The notes: generated by a model not told the origin, from the letters alone. Numbered from the stretch's first letter, positions 44,413 to 54,138 are shown. The stretch is DNA of 64,000 nt from Azospirillum brasilense (GCF_022023855.1 NZ_CP059449.1:1536501-1600500), one strand, 5' to 3'. Translations and numbers: made by a program.

Positions 44413-45363
44413 TCAAGGAACGATCCGTCCCAGCCGGACGGCGGTCTGTCCGGATTTGGGTCGCCGCGCCGGCATGATCAGCACGCAGTCGTCGTAAGGC
44501 GTCACGATCGGGCGGTTGCCGTCATGGCCCAGGACCGTTCCGGCGCGGGGAACGATTTCCATCCCCACATAGGGCTGGTCGAAGAAGAATTCGTCGGTTT
44601 CCGCGGTCACCGCCTCGGTCACCTCGACGGTGCGTTGCGGATCGGGGTGGCGGCGGATGTGGCGGTCGGCCAGAGACGGGTCGATCATCTCCTGGGCGAG
44701 CAGGAAGCGCATGGCGCTTTCCAGGGCGACCAGCGCCGTCTCATTCCGCCAGTGCTGGCCGCATTCGACTAGGATGGCGGTGCGCCGCCCGTCCGCTTCG
44801 GCGAAATCCGCGTAGTCGATCACGCGCCGCCCCGCCGCGTGCCCCTCGTCCGCGACGATCCAGGCCGGGTGGCCGAGCCGACGGGCCAACGCGCGGGCGC
44901 GGTCCGTCCGTCCGCACAGCGTCAGGGGCGGGGTGTCCGCCGTCATGGAATGCAGATCGAGGATGACGTCCGCGGCGTCGAACACCGGGCGGAGTTGCCG
45001 GGCGCGGCGCAGTTCCGTGCTGTCGCGCGGTCCGTCCAGAACCTCCAGCGACCAAACGCGGTTCATGTCCTCGTCCACGAAGCGGGAGGCGTAGGGGCGC
45101 TCGGCATCGAAGCTCTGATAGGCGGCGGTGTTGGCGAAGACCAGAGTCAGCCGCCCGCGGGTGGGCCGCAAGCCCATCCGGAACAGCCGGTCCATCGCCA
45201 CCGCGCCGCTGATCTCGTTGCCGTGAATCAGCGAGACAATGACGGCATGTTGGCCGGGGCGTCCGGACTCCAGCGTCGTGACATGGTCGATGCCGGTGTT
45301 TCCACGACGGTAAGGGCCGATGTCAGGCGGCGTCAATTCGATTGGTGGCAGGGATTCGGTCAA
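44413..45363 (-). CDS. Succinylglutamate desuccinylase/aspartoacylase family enzyme
   Basis: About 316 residues if TTG 45363 is the start (GGCGAG seven bases upstream); an in-frame ATG at 45462 would add 33 residues. The zinc site of this carboxypeptidase-like family is visible: SLIHGNEISGA (His and Glu) and DLHSMT (His), with DEDMNRVW containing the substrate Arg region. Such enzymes deacylate N-acyl amino acids. The gene is divergent from an N-formylglutamate amidohydrolase-like gene, which fits N-acyl amino acid breakdown. Confidence 0.82.
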   Translation of the reverse strand: MTESLPPIELTPPDIGPYRRGNTGIDHVTTLESGRPGQHAVIVSLIHGNEISGAVAMDRLFRMGLRPTRGRLTLVFANTAAYQSFDAERPYASRFVDEDMNRVWSLEVLDGPRDSTELRRARQLRPVFDAADVILDLHSMTADTPPLTLCGRTDRARALARRLGHPAWIVADEGHAAGRRVIDYADFAEADGRRTAILVECGQHWRNETALVALESAMRFLLAQEMIDPSLADRHIRRHPDPQRTVEVTEAVTAETDEFFFDQPYVGMEIVPRAGTVLGHDGNRPIVTPYDDCVLIMPARRPKSGQTAVRLGRIVP

Positions 45364-45631
45364 GCGGATCTCGCCTTTGCGGGTCTGGCCGGTGCCGGGC
45401 GCTTTCGCTGAACGGTCAGTATGACGGAGAGTCCGGCGGTGCGCCAGTCCCGCCATGTCCACGCGTCCATCATGTCCTTTGCCTTACCGGCGCCTTACCG
45501 ATGTATGACGGTTTTTGGTCGACGGGCACCCGGCCATCGTCTATACCCGAATCCATCCGCCGCAGCGCCCTGCTATGCCATCCGGGCAGGCACCCTGGCG
45601 CGTTGGAGCCGTTGGTACACCGGGGTCAGCC

Positions 45632-46498
45632 ATGAGTTTCGTGATCGAGGACGTGCTCGTCCGCAACGATCCGATCGTCCCGCGCCTGCCGGTGTTCTTC
45701 GATTCACCGCACAGCGGCACCGTCTACCCGCGCGACTTCGCCTTCGTCTGCCCGCTGTCGACCTTGCGGCAGGCCGAGGACACCCATGTGGACGAGCTGT
45801 TCGCCCACGCACCGGAGCATGGCGCGACGCTGCTCTGCGCCCTGTTCCCGCGCACCTACATCGACGCGAACCGGGCCATCGACGACATCGACCCGGCGCT
45901 TCTCGACGGGCGCTGGCCGGAACCGCTGCGCCCGACGGAGAAGAGCGCCGCCGGCATGGGGCTGATCCGCACGCTGTGCCGTCCGGGGATGCCGCTCTAC
46001 GACGGGCGGCTGTCGGTGGCCGAGGTGGCGGAGCGCATCGACCGCTACTACCGGCCCTATCATTTCCAGGTCGCCGGCGTGATGGACGATCTGGCCGACC
46101 GGTTCGGCGCCGTCTGGCATGTCGACTGCCATTCCATGCCCTCCGCGGTCGGGCCGGGGGCGGCGCACAAGCTTGGCATGGATTTCGTGCTGGGCGACCG
46201 CGACGGCACCAGCTGCGAGCCGGGCTTCACCGCCCTAGTCGAGCAGGTTCTGAGCGGGCTCGGCTACAAGGTCACGCGGAACCATCCCTTCAAGGGGGTC
46301 GAGCTGGTGTCCCGCCATTCCAACCCGGCGCGGGGCCGCCATTCCCTTCAGCTCGAAATCAACCGCCGGCTCTACATGAACGAGGAAACGCTGGAGCGGA
46401 ACGAGGGCTTCGCCCGGCTCCAGGCCGACCTGACCACCTTGACCCGCCGCATCTGCGCCCATGCGCAGGCCAGCACCGCGCGCCGCGCCGCCGAGTAA
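45632..46498 (+). CDS. N-formylglutamate amidohydrolase
   Basis: A 288-residue enzyme from ATG 45632. Family motifs include FFDSPHSGTVYP, DTHVDELF, ANRAIDDIDP, VDCHSMPS and LQLEINRRLYMNE. The reaction is hydrolysis of N-formyl-L-glutamate (or a related N-formyl amide) to formate and the amino acid. No other hut gene is nearby, so the substrate may differ from histidine degradation. Confidence 0.88.
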   Translation: MSFVIEDVLVRNDPIVPRLPVFFDSPHSGTVYPRDFAFVCPLSTLRQAEDTHVDELFAHAPEHGATLLCALFPRTYIDANRAIDDIDPALLDGRWPEPLRPTEKSAAGMGLIRTLCRPGMPLYDGRLSVAEVAERIDRYYRPYHFQVAGVMDDLADRFGAVWHVDCHSMPSAVGPGAAHKLGMDFVLGDRDGTSCEPGFTALVEQVLSGLGYKVTRNHPFKGVELVSRHSNPARGRHSLQLEINRRLYMNEETLERNEGFARLQADLTTLTRRICAHAQASTARRAAE

Positions 46499-46527
46499 CG
46501 GCCGGGCAAGGAAGCGGCGCCGGGGCG

Positions 46528-47382
46528 TTACGGCGAAAACTGCTCCTTCAGAATCCGCTCCTCGAAATTCAGCTCCGGGTCGAACAGCAGGGTCAGCGCG
46601 ACGTCGCGCGCTTCTTCCACATCGACGCGGATGACCTCGCGTACCTCGGTCGAATCGGCCACAGCGCTGACCGGGCGCTTGACCTCTTCCAGGATGTCCA
46701 CGGTGATCTTGGAGCTGTGCGGCAGCAGCGCGCCGCGCCAGCGCCGCGGCCGGAAAGAGCTGATGGGAGTCAGCGCCAGCACCCCGGCGCCCAGCGGGAT
46801 GATCGGGCCGTGGGCCGACAGGTTGTAGGCGGTGCTGCCGGCGGGGGTGGCGACCAGCACGCCGTCGCAGATCAGCTCCGGCAGGCGGACGACGCCGTCC
46901 ACGGTGATGCGCAGCTTCGAGGCCTGCCGCGTCTCGCGCAGCATCGAGACCTCGTTGATGCCCAGCGCTTCGATCTGCTCGCCGTTGCAGCGGGTGGCCT
47001 TCATGCGCAGGGGGTGCAGCGTGACGCTCTGGGCGCTGGCCAGCCGCTCGGCCAACTCGTCCTCGCGGAAGACGTTCAGCAGGAAGCCGACCGATCCCCG
47101 GTTCATGCCGTAGACCGGCGGCGGGTTCTGCCCGTCGCGCTTCAGCGCGCGGTGCAGCGTCTCCAGCAGGAAACCGTCGCCGCCCAGCGCCACGATGACG
47201 TCGGCGTCCTCCAGCGGCGCGTTGCCGTAGCGGTGGACCAGCCGGGTGCGCGCCCGCATCGCCTCTTCCGTGTTCGCCGCGCAGAAGGCGATGCGGAGAT
47301 CGGCGGGCTTGCGGGCCGAGGAATCGGGCGCCAGCGGGTCCAGGGTCGGATCGGCGGGCAGCTTTGCGGCGGTTTCGGTCAT
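46528..47382 (-). CDS. nadK: NAD kinase
   Basis: A 284-residue enzyme. The ATP-cone-like Gly-rich motif GGDG (67-70, [16 protein letters not shown]), [18 protein letters not shown] and the [22 protein letters not shown] block identify it as NAD kinase. It makes NADP from NAD and ATP. The N-terminal 25 residues are Pro/Ala/Asp-rich and probably disordered. Confidence 0.94.
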   Translation of the reverse strand: MTETAAKLPADPTLDPLAPDSSARKPADLRIAFCAANTEEAMRARTRLVHRYGNAPLEDADVIVALGGDGFLLETLHRALKRDGQNPPPVYGMNRGSVGFLLNVFREDELAERLASAQSVTLHPLRMKATRCNGEQIEALGINEVSMLRETRQASKLRITVDGVVRLPELICDGVLVATPAGSTAYNLSAHGPIIPLGAGVLALTPISSFRPRRWRGALLPHSSKITVDILEEVKRPVSAVADSTEVREVIRVDVEEARDVALTLLFDPELNFEERILKEQFSP

Positions 47383-47460
47383 GTCCAGAGGACCATAGCG
47401 CAGAGTGCCCGGTTGCAGAAGGCCGCTTCGGTCGAAGGGTGGCGCGGTTGCACTTCATAT

Positions 47461-47600
47461 CCCTCTCCCGCCCCGGGAGAGGGAGGGGACCCGTGCGAAG
47501 CACGGGAAGGGTGCGGGTACCGCCAGGAAGAAAGCCCTGTTTCTCGCACGACCCTCACCCGCCCGCTTCGCGGGCACCCTCTCCCGGGGCGGGAGAGGGA
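47461..47600. repeat. Palindromic repeat pair
   Basis: CCCTCTCCCGCCCCGGGAGAGGG near 47461 and CCCTCTCCCGGGGCGGGAGAGGG near 47578 are palindromes in inverted order, flanked inside by CCCGTGCGAAGCACGGG and CCCGCTTCGCGGG hairpins. They lie between nadK and moaA. This is a second REP-like family distinct from the one at 4706. Confidence 0.8.
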
Positions 47601-47625
47601 TTGGAGGCAGCGCCGGAGTGGCCCA

Positions 47626-48651
47626 TCATCCGCCGGTCACACTCATGTGGCGGGGCACCGCCGGGCCTTGGTGGCGGCGGTCGATGATGAAGTCGTGGCC
47701 CTTGGGCTTGCGGGCGATGGCGTCGCGCACCGCCTGGACCAGCAGCCCGTCGTCGTCGCTGAGGCGCAGCGGGGTGCGCAGGTCGGCGGCGTCCTCTTGG
47801 CCCAGGCACATGTAGAGGGTGCCGGTGCAGGTCAGCCGCACGCGGTTGCAGCTTTCGCAGAAATTGTGGGTCAGCGGCGTGATGAAGCCGATGCGCCCGC
47901 CGGTCTCGGCCACCCGCACATAGCGGGCCGGGCCGCCGGTGCGGTAGTCGATCTCGTCCAGCGTCCAGCGCTTGGCCAACTCCGCCCGCACGAGGCTGAG
48001 CGGCAGATACTGGTCAAGCCGCGCCTCGTCGCCGATCTCGCCCATCGGCATGACCTCGATGAAGGTCAGGTCGAAGCCCTGCTCGCCGCACCAGCCGACC
48101 AGCCGGTGGAACTCGTCGTCGTTCACGCCCTTCAGCGCGACCGTGTTGATCTTGACCTGGAGCCCCGCCTCCTTGGCGGCCTGGAGCCCGCCGAGCACCT
48201 TGTCCAGCCGGCCCCAGCGGGTGATCGCCTGGAACTTATGGGGGTCGAGCGTGTCCAGCGACACGTTGATCCGGCGCACCCCGGCCTCCACCAGATCGCC
48301 GGCATACTTGAACAGCATGGTGCCGTTGGTGGTCAGCGTCAGCTCGTCCAGGTCGCCGGCCTTCACATGGCGGCCCAGGCTGTGGATCAGCTCATGGATG
48401 CCCTTGCGGACCAGTGGCTCGCCGCCGGTCAGGCGCAGCTTGCGGGTGCCCAGCTTGACGAAGGCGGAGCAGACGCGGTCGATCTCCTCCAGCGTCAGCA
48501 CCTCCGCCTTGGGCAGGAAGCTCATGTCCTCCGCCATGCAGTAGACGCAGCGGAGGTCGCAACGGTCGGTGACGGACACGCGCAGATAGCTGACGGTCCG
48601 CCCGAAAGGATCGACGAGCGGGGCGGCGGCGGTCGGCGGAACGGTCGTCAT
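47626..48651 (-). CDS. moaA: GTP 3',8-cyclase MoaA
   Basis: A 341-residue radical SAM enzyme from ATG 48651. The N-terminal cluster motif CDLRCVYC has Cys31, Cys35, Cys38; the C-terminal cluster has CESC and a third Cys in [10 protein letters not shown]; the protein ends in a conserved double Gly (SVTGG). It makes the first intermediate of molybdenum cofactor. An FNR-like box lies about 150 bases upstream of the start, after the polyferredoxin gene. Confidence 0.94.
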   Translation of the reverse strand: MTTVPPTAAAPLVDPFGRTVSYLRVSVTDRCDLRCVYCMAEDMSFLPKAEVLTLEEIDRVCSAFVKLGTRKLRLTGGEPLVRKGIHELIHSLGRHVKAGDLDELTLTTNGTMLFKYAGDLVEAGVRRINVSLDTLDPHKFQAITRWGRLDKVLGGLQAAKEAGLQVKINTVALKGVNDDEFHRLVGWCGEQGFDLTFIEVMPMGEIGDEARLDQYLPLSLVRAELAKRWTLDEIDYRTGGPARYVRVAETGGRIGFITPLTHNFCESCNRVRLTCTGTLYMCLGQEDAADLRTPLRLSDDDGLLVQAVRDAIARKPKGHDFIIDRRHQGPAVPRHMSVTGG

Positions 48652-48800
48652 CGTCAGGCTTCTCCCCAAGGGGGTGCGTGTCATGCAGTCCGGGCGGCGA
48701 TTATGACCCCGAACCCGATCCTGATATATAGGTCCGAGTTGCGGATTTTTCGCCACCTGGAATTTCAGGCGCAGCAGACCACGAAGCGCGGAGCCAGGAC

Positions 48801-48814
48801 TTGACGGGGATCAA
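48801..48814. promoter_or_regulatory. FNR/FixK-like box
   Basis: TTGACGGGGATCAA is one base from the consensus TTGAT-N4-ATCAA. It lies between the end of the polyferredoxin gene and moaA, in a position to drive moaA on the minus strand under low oxygen. Function is inferred from sequence. Confidence 0.5.
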
Positions 48815-48858
48815 ATCCCGGCGCCGCGCGCGTGATCCCCGTCATCCAGCGACCGCGC

Positions 48859-50928
48859 TCAGTGGACGCTGCCGCCGTCCGGACCGCCGTCCTTGCCGTT
48901 TTGGGCCAGCTCCCGCTCGCGCAGATAGTCCTCGGTCGTGCGCGGCGCGCGCGGGGCGCCCAGCGCGAAGGGCGAGTCGCCCCGCTCGAACTGGTCCACG
49001 ACGCGACAGTCGCCGCACATGCGCATGCGGTCGGCGGCCTCCGGCGTGGCGAACATGGCGTGCCGTCCGGCCAGCACCGCGACGATCTTGTCGATCGAGG
49101 ACTTGGTGGCGAAGGGCTTGCCGCACTTGACGCAGCAGAAGGGCTCCTCCTCCTTCAGCACCTTGGCGCCGCGGGCGCTGTCGCGGAAATCGATCTCCGG
49201 AACCAGTGCGATGACCTTCTCCGGACAGGTGGTCTTGCACAGGCCGCACTGCACGCAGGCGTCCTGCGAGAAGGACAGCATCGGCTTGTCGGCGTTGTCG
49301 AGCAGCGCCCCGGTCGGGCAGGCGCCGACGCAGGACAGGCAGAGCGTGCAGCCCTCCGTCATCACCTGCACCCGCCCGAAGGGGGCGCCCGGCGGCAGCG
49401 GCAGGACCTCGATCGGTTCCGGAGCGACCTTGTGCAGGTGGCGCAGCGCCAGCATGGTGACGGTGCGCTTGCCGCCCATCGGCAGGAAGGTGCCGGGGGC
49501 GGGAGCGCCCTCGCGCGGCAGGCTCCACAGCTCCGCGGCCACCGCGTCGGGGTCCTGCGCGTCGATGATCGACACCCGGCCCGAGCCGTAGCCGAGCCCG
49601 GCCATCGCCGTCTCGGCCAGACCGATCTGGCTGGCCAGCCCCGCCGTCTCGCCGGCGTTGCCCGGCCCGACCAGAACGCGCACACGCGCGGCACCATAGG
49701 CCAGCGCCGCCGCGAACACGTCGAAGCCGAGCTGCGTCACCTCGTTCACCGCGAAGGGCAGCACGCGGGCCGGCAGGCCGCGCCCGTAGCGCGCGATCAG
49801 CGAGATCATCTCGTCGCCGTGCCGCGGGTCGTGGACGAGCAGCAACGGCTCCGTCCCGCCGGCCTTGGCGTAGGAGGAGAGCAGCGTGCGCAGCCGCTCG
49901 TAGACCGTCTGGAGCGGCGGCAGGGCGTAGGTGCTGGCCCCCGTCGGGCAGACCGAGGCGCAGGAGCCGCAGCCGGCGCAGATGTGCGGGTCGATCGCCA
50001 CATGGTCGCCGTTCGGCGTGATGGCGCCGGTCGGGCAGACCTCCAGGCAGCGGGTGCAGCCGGTCTTGCGGCTGCGCGAGTGGGCGCAGAGGTCGGCCTT
50101 GAAGTCGATGTAGCGCGGCTTCTCGAACTCGCCGACCAGATCGGCGGCCTCGAACACCGCCTTGGCGACGGCGGCGGGGCTGTCCGGGTCGGGGCGCAGA
50201 TAGCCGTCGCGCTTGCCGTGCGCCGGGAACAGCGGCGCGCCGCCGGTCAGGTCCACGATGACGTCGCAGCGCGAGGCGGCGCCGTGCCGCGGCGTCTCGA
50301 AGCCGAGGACGGCGCGCGAGGCCGGGATGGCCGGGGCGTAGTCGTCGACCACGATCTCGAAGTTGCCGAGCCAGCCCTTGACGGCGCGGATGGTGCCCTT
50401 GAAGACCGGCACGTCCATGACGCGCGGCGGGGCGACGTCCTTCGGGGCCTTCAGCAGAACGGTGACGTCCAGGCTGCCGGACAGCTGACGGGCCACTTCG
50501 ATGGCGCGCTCGTCGATGCCGTAGACCAGCGCGGTGCCTTCCGAGGCCAGGGTGATCGTGCCGGTCGGCGGGATGTCCATGGCCGCCTCGGCCAGCAGCG
50601 CGGCGATCTTCGGCCCGGCCAGAGCGCCCTCGTCCGACCAGCCGGCGCGCTCACGGATGTTGGTGAAGGCCAAGGAGGCGTCAGGATTGTCCTGGGCCGC
50701 GATCTCCGCGAACAGCGGGGCCTCCTGGGTGCAGGCGACGAGCAGCGGAGCGCCCTCCGCCACGCGCGCCTCGAACCGGTCGAGCTGGGTGCGGCAGAGC
50801 TGTGTGGCGACGGACAAATCGCCCTCTGCCCCCGCCGCGGCCCCGCAGGCCCTGGCCAACGCCTTGCCGTCGAGCGCCATGCTGTGGGCGCAATCGCAGA
50901 CGAGCACCGTCCGGCCGTTGATCTTCAT
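48859..50928 (-). CDS. Large polyferredoxin (4Fe-4S) protein
   Basis: A 689-residue protein from ATG 50928. Four ferredoxin-type motifs occur: CTRCLEVCP, CAGCGSCASVCP (about 290-330), CTLCLSCVGACP and CVQCGLCKTTCP (about 530-575). Near the C terminus are CCVKCGKPF and CGDCR. The N-terminal half includes a nucleotide-fold-like segment (VYGIDERAIEVARQLSGSLDVTVLL) and the middle part an HdrA/MvhD-like region (ARVRVLVGPGNAGETAGLASQIG). It resembles proteins encoded with formate dehydrogenase or DMSO-reductase enzymes in alphaproteobacteria. Here no such enzyme is adjacent; moaA downstream suggests a link to molybdenum enzymes. Confidence 0.85.
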   Translation of the reverse strand: MKINGRTVLVCDCAHSMALDGKALARACGAAAGAEGDLSVATQLCRTQLDRFEARVAEGAPLLVACTQEAPLFAEIAAQDNPDASLAFTNIRERAGWSDEGALAGPKIAALLAEAAMDIPPTGTITLASEGTALVYGIDERAIEVARQLSGSLDVTVLLKAPKDVAPPRVMDVPVFKGTIRAVKGWLGNFEIVVDDYAPAIPASRAVLGFETPRHGAASRCDVIVDLTGGAPLFPAHGKRDGYLRPDPDSPAAVAKAVFEAADLVGEFEKPRYIDFKADLCAHSRSRKTGCTRCLEVCPTGAITPNGDHVAIDPHICAGCGSCASVCPTGASTYALPPLQTVYERLRTLLSSYAKAGGTEPLLLVHDPRHGDEMISLIARYGRGLPARVLPFAVNEVTQLGFDVFAAALAYGAARVRVLVGPGNAGETAGLASQIGLAETAMAGLGYGSGRVSIIDAQDPDAVAAELWSLPREGAPAPGTFLPMGGKRTVTMLALRHLHKVAPEPIEVLPLPPGAPFGRVQVMTEGCTLCLSCVGACPTGALLDNADKPMLSFSQDACVQCGLCKTTCPEKVIALVPEIDFRDSARGAKVLKEEEPFCCVKCGKPFATKSSIDKIVAVLAGRHAMFATPEAADRMRMCGDCRVVDQFERGDSPFALGAPRAPRTTEDYLRERELAQNGKDGGPDGGSVH

Positions 50929-51085
50929 CGCTTCCAACCCCTTGCCCTGAAAAGACCTGCCCTAAAGCCCTGTTGCGCACCGCGCGTTCCAGTTCTGTAC
51001 ATATCGGCTGGGTGGCACGGTTGCGACAGCAAAATGCGTGCGGCAGGATGGACGTCCCCCCTTCACCCGTCGGACTCGTCCCGCC

Positions 51086-51649
51086 ATGACCAGCATCCCC
51101 ACCGTCCGCGACGCCCGCATCGAGGACCTCCCCGCGTTCCAGCGGATCTATGAGCACCATGTCCTTCATGGCGTCGGCACCTTCGAGGAGGAGCCACCCG
51201 ACGTGGCGGAGCTGGAAGGGCGCTTCCGCGCCATCACCGGCGCCGGCCTGCCCTGGCTGGTCGCCGAGCGCGACGGCGTGGTCCTGGGGTACGCCTATGG
51301 CAGTGCCTACCACGTCCGCTCCGCCTACCGCTTCACCATCCAGGACTCCGTCTACATCGCCGAGGAGGCGCGCGGCCAGGGCCTCGGGCGCCTGCTGCTC
51401 CAGGCGCTGATCGACCGTTGCGTGGAGCAGGGCTACCGCCAGATGGTGGCACTGGTCGGCGGGTCGGAGAACGCCGGGTCCGTCGGGCTGCACGCTGCGC
51501 TGGGCTTCCGCACCTGCGGTGTGGTCGAGTCCGTGGGGCTGAAGTTCGGTCGCTGGCTGGACGTGGTCATGATGCAGAAGGACCTGGGGGCGGGGCGGTC
51601 GGACATTCCGCAAGGCGCGGGGCCGAGCCAGCCGGTGGCGGTGCGTTAG
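51086..51649 (+). CDS. GNAT acetyltransferase (phosphinothricin acetyltransferase-like)
   Basis: A 187-residue enzyme from ATG 51086. The fold is typical of PAT/MddA-like N-acetyltransferases: VRDARIEDLPAFQRIYEHHVLHGVGTFEEEPPD, then DSVYIAEEARGQGLGRLLLQALI (acetyl-CoA loop) and GSENAGSVGLHAALGFRTCGVVESVGLKFGRWLDVVMMQ. Possible substrates are methionine sulfone or phosphinothricin-like compounds. The stop codon overlaps that of the convergent gene. Confidence 0.88.
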   Translation: MTSIPTVRDARIEDLPAFQRIYEHHVLHGVGTFEEEPPDVAELEGRFRAITGAGLPWLVAERDGVVLGYAYGSAYHVRSAYRFTIQDSVYIAEEARGQGLGRLLLQALIDRCVEQGYRQMVALVGGSENAGSVGLHAALGFRTCGVVESVGLKFGRWLDVVMMQKDLGAGRSDIPQGAGPSQPVAVR

Positions 51650-53544
51650 CCGCCGCTCCACCGGTCCAGCGCGGCGAGCGCCGGAGGAACCGCGGCGTCC
51701 AACGCACGGCACAGGGCGTCGGGATCGCCCTCGCCGGTTTCCAGCGCGACTTCGAGCGACCGTGCCGCGCTGCGCAGCGCCATGCAGCCGTAAATGCCGG
51801 CCACCCCTGCGATCTTGTGGGCCATGGCCCCGACGGTCGCCCGGTCCCCGGCGTTCCAGGCCTGCTCCAGGGCGGCGTGATAGCCGCGCAGCGTGACGAG
51901 GGTGTTAGTCACCAGGGTGGCGACCCGCTCCGCCGGCAGATGCTCGCGCATCTGGCGGATGGCGTCCTCATCGAACACGGGAAGGCCGGGTTCGCCGCCC
52001 GGCGGAGGGAGCATGCCCGCCAGCGCGGATGCGACGCCGGCGCCGGAGGACCGGTGGTCCAGGATGGCGTCCAGCGCGGACAGGCGCAGCGGCTTTTCCA
52101 GAACGGCGTCGGCCCCCGCCACTCGGCAACGCTCCGCCGCGCCGGGCTCGGCGGAGGCGGTCAGTGCCACGATGCGCAGCCCCGCCGCCGCGCTTCCGGC
52201 GCCATGGGGCAGGGCACGGATGCGGCGGGTCGCCTCGATCCCGTCCATGTCCGGCATCTGCACGTCCATCAGGACGAGGTCGTAGCGATCCCGCTCCACC
52301 GCCGCCAGGGCGGCCCGGCCGTCGCCCACCACCGTCACCTCGTGACCGGCGCGGCGGAGCAGCGCGGCCGCGGCCTGCTGGCTGACCGGCTCGTCCTCCG
52401 CCAGCAGGACGCGCAGCGAAGGCCCTTCGTTCGTCGCGCCGGTCCGCTCCGTCCTGTCCGGATCGGGCGGCGCGGTGCGCTGGGCGCGGCTCTGCGCGAT
52501 GCCCAGGCCGACCGCGAAGACCGCCAACCCTGTGAGCAGCCCGACCCCGGCGGGGGCGGCGGCGGACAATTCGGCCCCTGACCGCGGGGTGTTCGGTGCG
52601 GCCAGCCCATCCCGCAGGGCCTGCGCACCGCGGCCGGCCCGGTGGGCGAGGTCGCTGGCGGTGCCGCGCAGCAGCGTGGCGATCCCCGCCGCCTTGGCGG
52701 TCAGCCCCTCCTGCTCCTGCCGCAGATCGAAGACGTTCTGCTCGTCCATTCCCAGCGCGACGAGCTGGCGCGCGGCGTCGGCGCGGCGGGGGCTGGCGGC
52801 GTCGATCGGCAGATCGTTCAGGGCGTCGAACAGCGCCGCCGTGGCCTTGCGGAATTCGGCCCGCGCCGAGGTGGCCGAGGCCGGCGCCGTCCCGGCGGCG
52901 AGCAGCCGGAGAGCCACCGCCTGCCGTGAGCCCTCGATCCGGCGCATGGTTTCGTCGCCCGGTGACGGCGTGCGCAGGGTGGCGAGCGCCTCCGCCAGCG
53001 ACTCGCTGCGGTCCGCCACCTGTTCGGTGAGGTCCTGAAGGCTGCGCTGAGCGGCCAGACGGCGCTCCACCGTGGCGTTCAGCTCGTCCGCTTCCGCGCG
53101 GATGGCCAAAGCGGCGAAGCGCAGGTCCGCGCCCCAATCCCGCGGCAGGCTCTCCAGTGTGGCGGCGAGCCGGTGCGTCTTCTGGCGCAACGCGTTGTGA
53201 GCGGTCAGCCGGCGCTGGGCGGTGCCCGCCGCTTCCAGCTCGGCCGCGTCGGCGGACAGCCCGGTGGCCAACTCAGCGATGCGCATGAGGTCGAGCGCCT
53301 CATCCAGGCTCCGGGCGGCTTGGCCGCGGGCACGGGCGTCCGTCTCGGCCAAGGCGAGCCATGTGGAGCCGCCGGCGCCGGCACCGGTCAGCAGCGCGGC
53401 CAGGGCCAGCGCACCGACCCAGGGTGCACCGACCCAGGGTGCGCGGAGCCGTGGAGCTCCAGCCCTGGGAGCGCTCAGCCGCGGAGTCCGGCGCTCACGG
53501 CGCGTCTCCGCCGTGGTGGATGGGCTGGCATCCTGTGCGTGCAT
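51646..53544 (-). CDS. Membrane receptor with receiver and HPt domains, no kinase
   Basis: A 632-residue protein from ATG 53544 (other starts lie at 53604 and 53646). TM1 at about 44-66 and TM2 at about 333-353 flank a long helical periplasmic domain like that of TorS-type sensors. Directly after TM2 come a receiver (about 377-495, Asp427 in LVLMDVQMPDMDG) and an HPt domain (about 525-632, His576 in MAHKIAGVAGIYG). There is no HisKA or ATPase domain. It may be a phosphorelay hub or sink for separate kinases. A repetitive N-terminal APRAGAPRLRAPWVGAPWVGAL stretch reflects 15-bp tandem repeats. Confidence 0.85.
   Translation of the reverse strand: MHAQDASPSTTAETRRERRTPRLSAPRAGAPRLRAPWVGAPWVGALALAALLTGAGAGGSTWLALAETDARARGQAARSLDEALDLMRIAELATGLSADAAELEAAGTAQRRLTAHNALRQKTHRLAATLESLPRDWGADLRFAALAIRAEADELNATVERRLAAQRSLQDLTEQVADRSESLAEALATLRTPSPGDETMRRIEGSRQAVALRLLAAGTAPASATSARAEFRKATAALFDALNDLPIDAASPRRADAARQLVALGMDEQNVFDLRQEQEGLTAKAAGIATLLRGTASDLAHRAGRGAQALRDGLAAPNTPRSGAELSAAAPAGVGLLTGLAVFAVGLGIAQSRAQRTAPPDPDRTERTGATNEGPSLRVLLAEDEPVSQQAAAALLRRAGHEVTVVGDGRAALAAVERDRYDLVLMDVQMPDMDGIEATRRIRALPHGAGSAAAGLRIVALTASAEPGAAERCRVAGADAVLEKPLRLSALDAILDHRSSGAGVASALAGMLPPPGGEPGLPVFDEDAIRQMREHLPAERVATLVTNTLVTLRGYHAALEQAWNAGDRATVGAMAHKIAGVAGIYGCMALRSAARSLEVALETGEGDPDALCRALDAAVPPALAALDRWSGG
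53411..53440. repeat. 15-bp tandem repeat inside receptor gene
   Basis: GCACCGACCCAGGGT occurs twice in a row, encoding the repeated APWVG units in the N-terminal tail before the first membrane segment. Confidence 0.9.
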
Positions 53545-53655
53545 GTCCGCCCGACGGTTCCCGTTCCTGGCGGAGCTTACACCGGCTTGGCAAGGGTTTG
53601 CCATGGGACTTCGGTCATGCCCGACAATCACGCGTTGGAGAGTCAAGGGGGGCGA

Positions 53656-54138
53656 TCACACCGGCGAGGTGGCCTGGGTCCAGGACGGGTCCTCGATCCG
53701 GTGCAGGCGCCCGGCCCCGGTCAGCGCGGCGCGCAGGGTCAGCGCCTTGCGCCGCGCCGGAGCCAGCCGGTGTTCCGGCGCCTGGCGCAGGATTTCGGCG
53801 CCGTAGGCGTCGGCCACCATCAGGCCGCAGTCGTCGGGAATCAGCTCCGGCGGAAAGGCGTCATCCACGGCGAAGTAGAAGGCGTCGCACCAATCCCGGT
53901 ACTCCGGCCATTTCTGGTCGGAGCGGAAGTCGGCCACGCAGCTTTTCACCTCGACGATGACGACGGTGCCGGCGCCGTCCATCGCCAGGACATCGGCGCG
54001 GCGCCCGCTGGCCAACCGGAACTCCGCCATGCTGACGAAGCCGCGCGCGGCCAGCGCCCGGCGCACCCCACGGAAGATCGGGACGGCGCCGCCCGCCGGG
54101 AGCGGCGGCTCGTCGCCCTGCAAGAGGATATCAGCCAT
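53656..54138 (-). CDS. mmcB: MmcB family DNA repair protein
   Basis: About 160 residues from ATG 54138; the frame is open back to 54276 but those residues look noncoding. The family core is RRALAARGFVSMAEFRLASGRRADVLAMDGAGTVVIVEVKSCVADFRSDQKWPEYRDWCDAFYFAVD, a nuclease-like PD-(D/E)XK pattern (D ... EVK). In Caulobacter MmcB belongs to the SOS regulon and helps resist mitomycin C. No SOS box was identified here. Confidence 0.85.
   Translation of the reverse strand: MADILLQGDEPPLPAGGAVPIFRGVRRALAARGFVSMAEFRLASGRRADVLAMDGAGTVVIVEVKSCVADFRSDQKWPEYRDWCDAFYFAVDDAFPPELIPDDCGLMVADAYGAEILRQAPEHRLAPARRKALTLRAALTGAGRLHRIEDPSWTQATSPV

Noticed and set aside
45421..48804. A 1127-codon plus-strand open frame
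   Set aside because: It runs through N-formylglutamate amidohydrolase in another frame and antisense to nadK and moaA; no family similarity is visible.
48652..48858. Molybdenum cofactor riboswitch before moaA
   Set aside because: The upstream sequence does not show the expected multi-stem layout; only an FNR-like box was supported.
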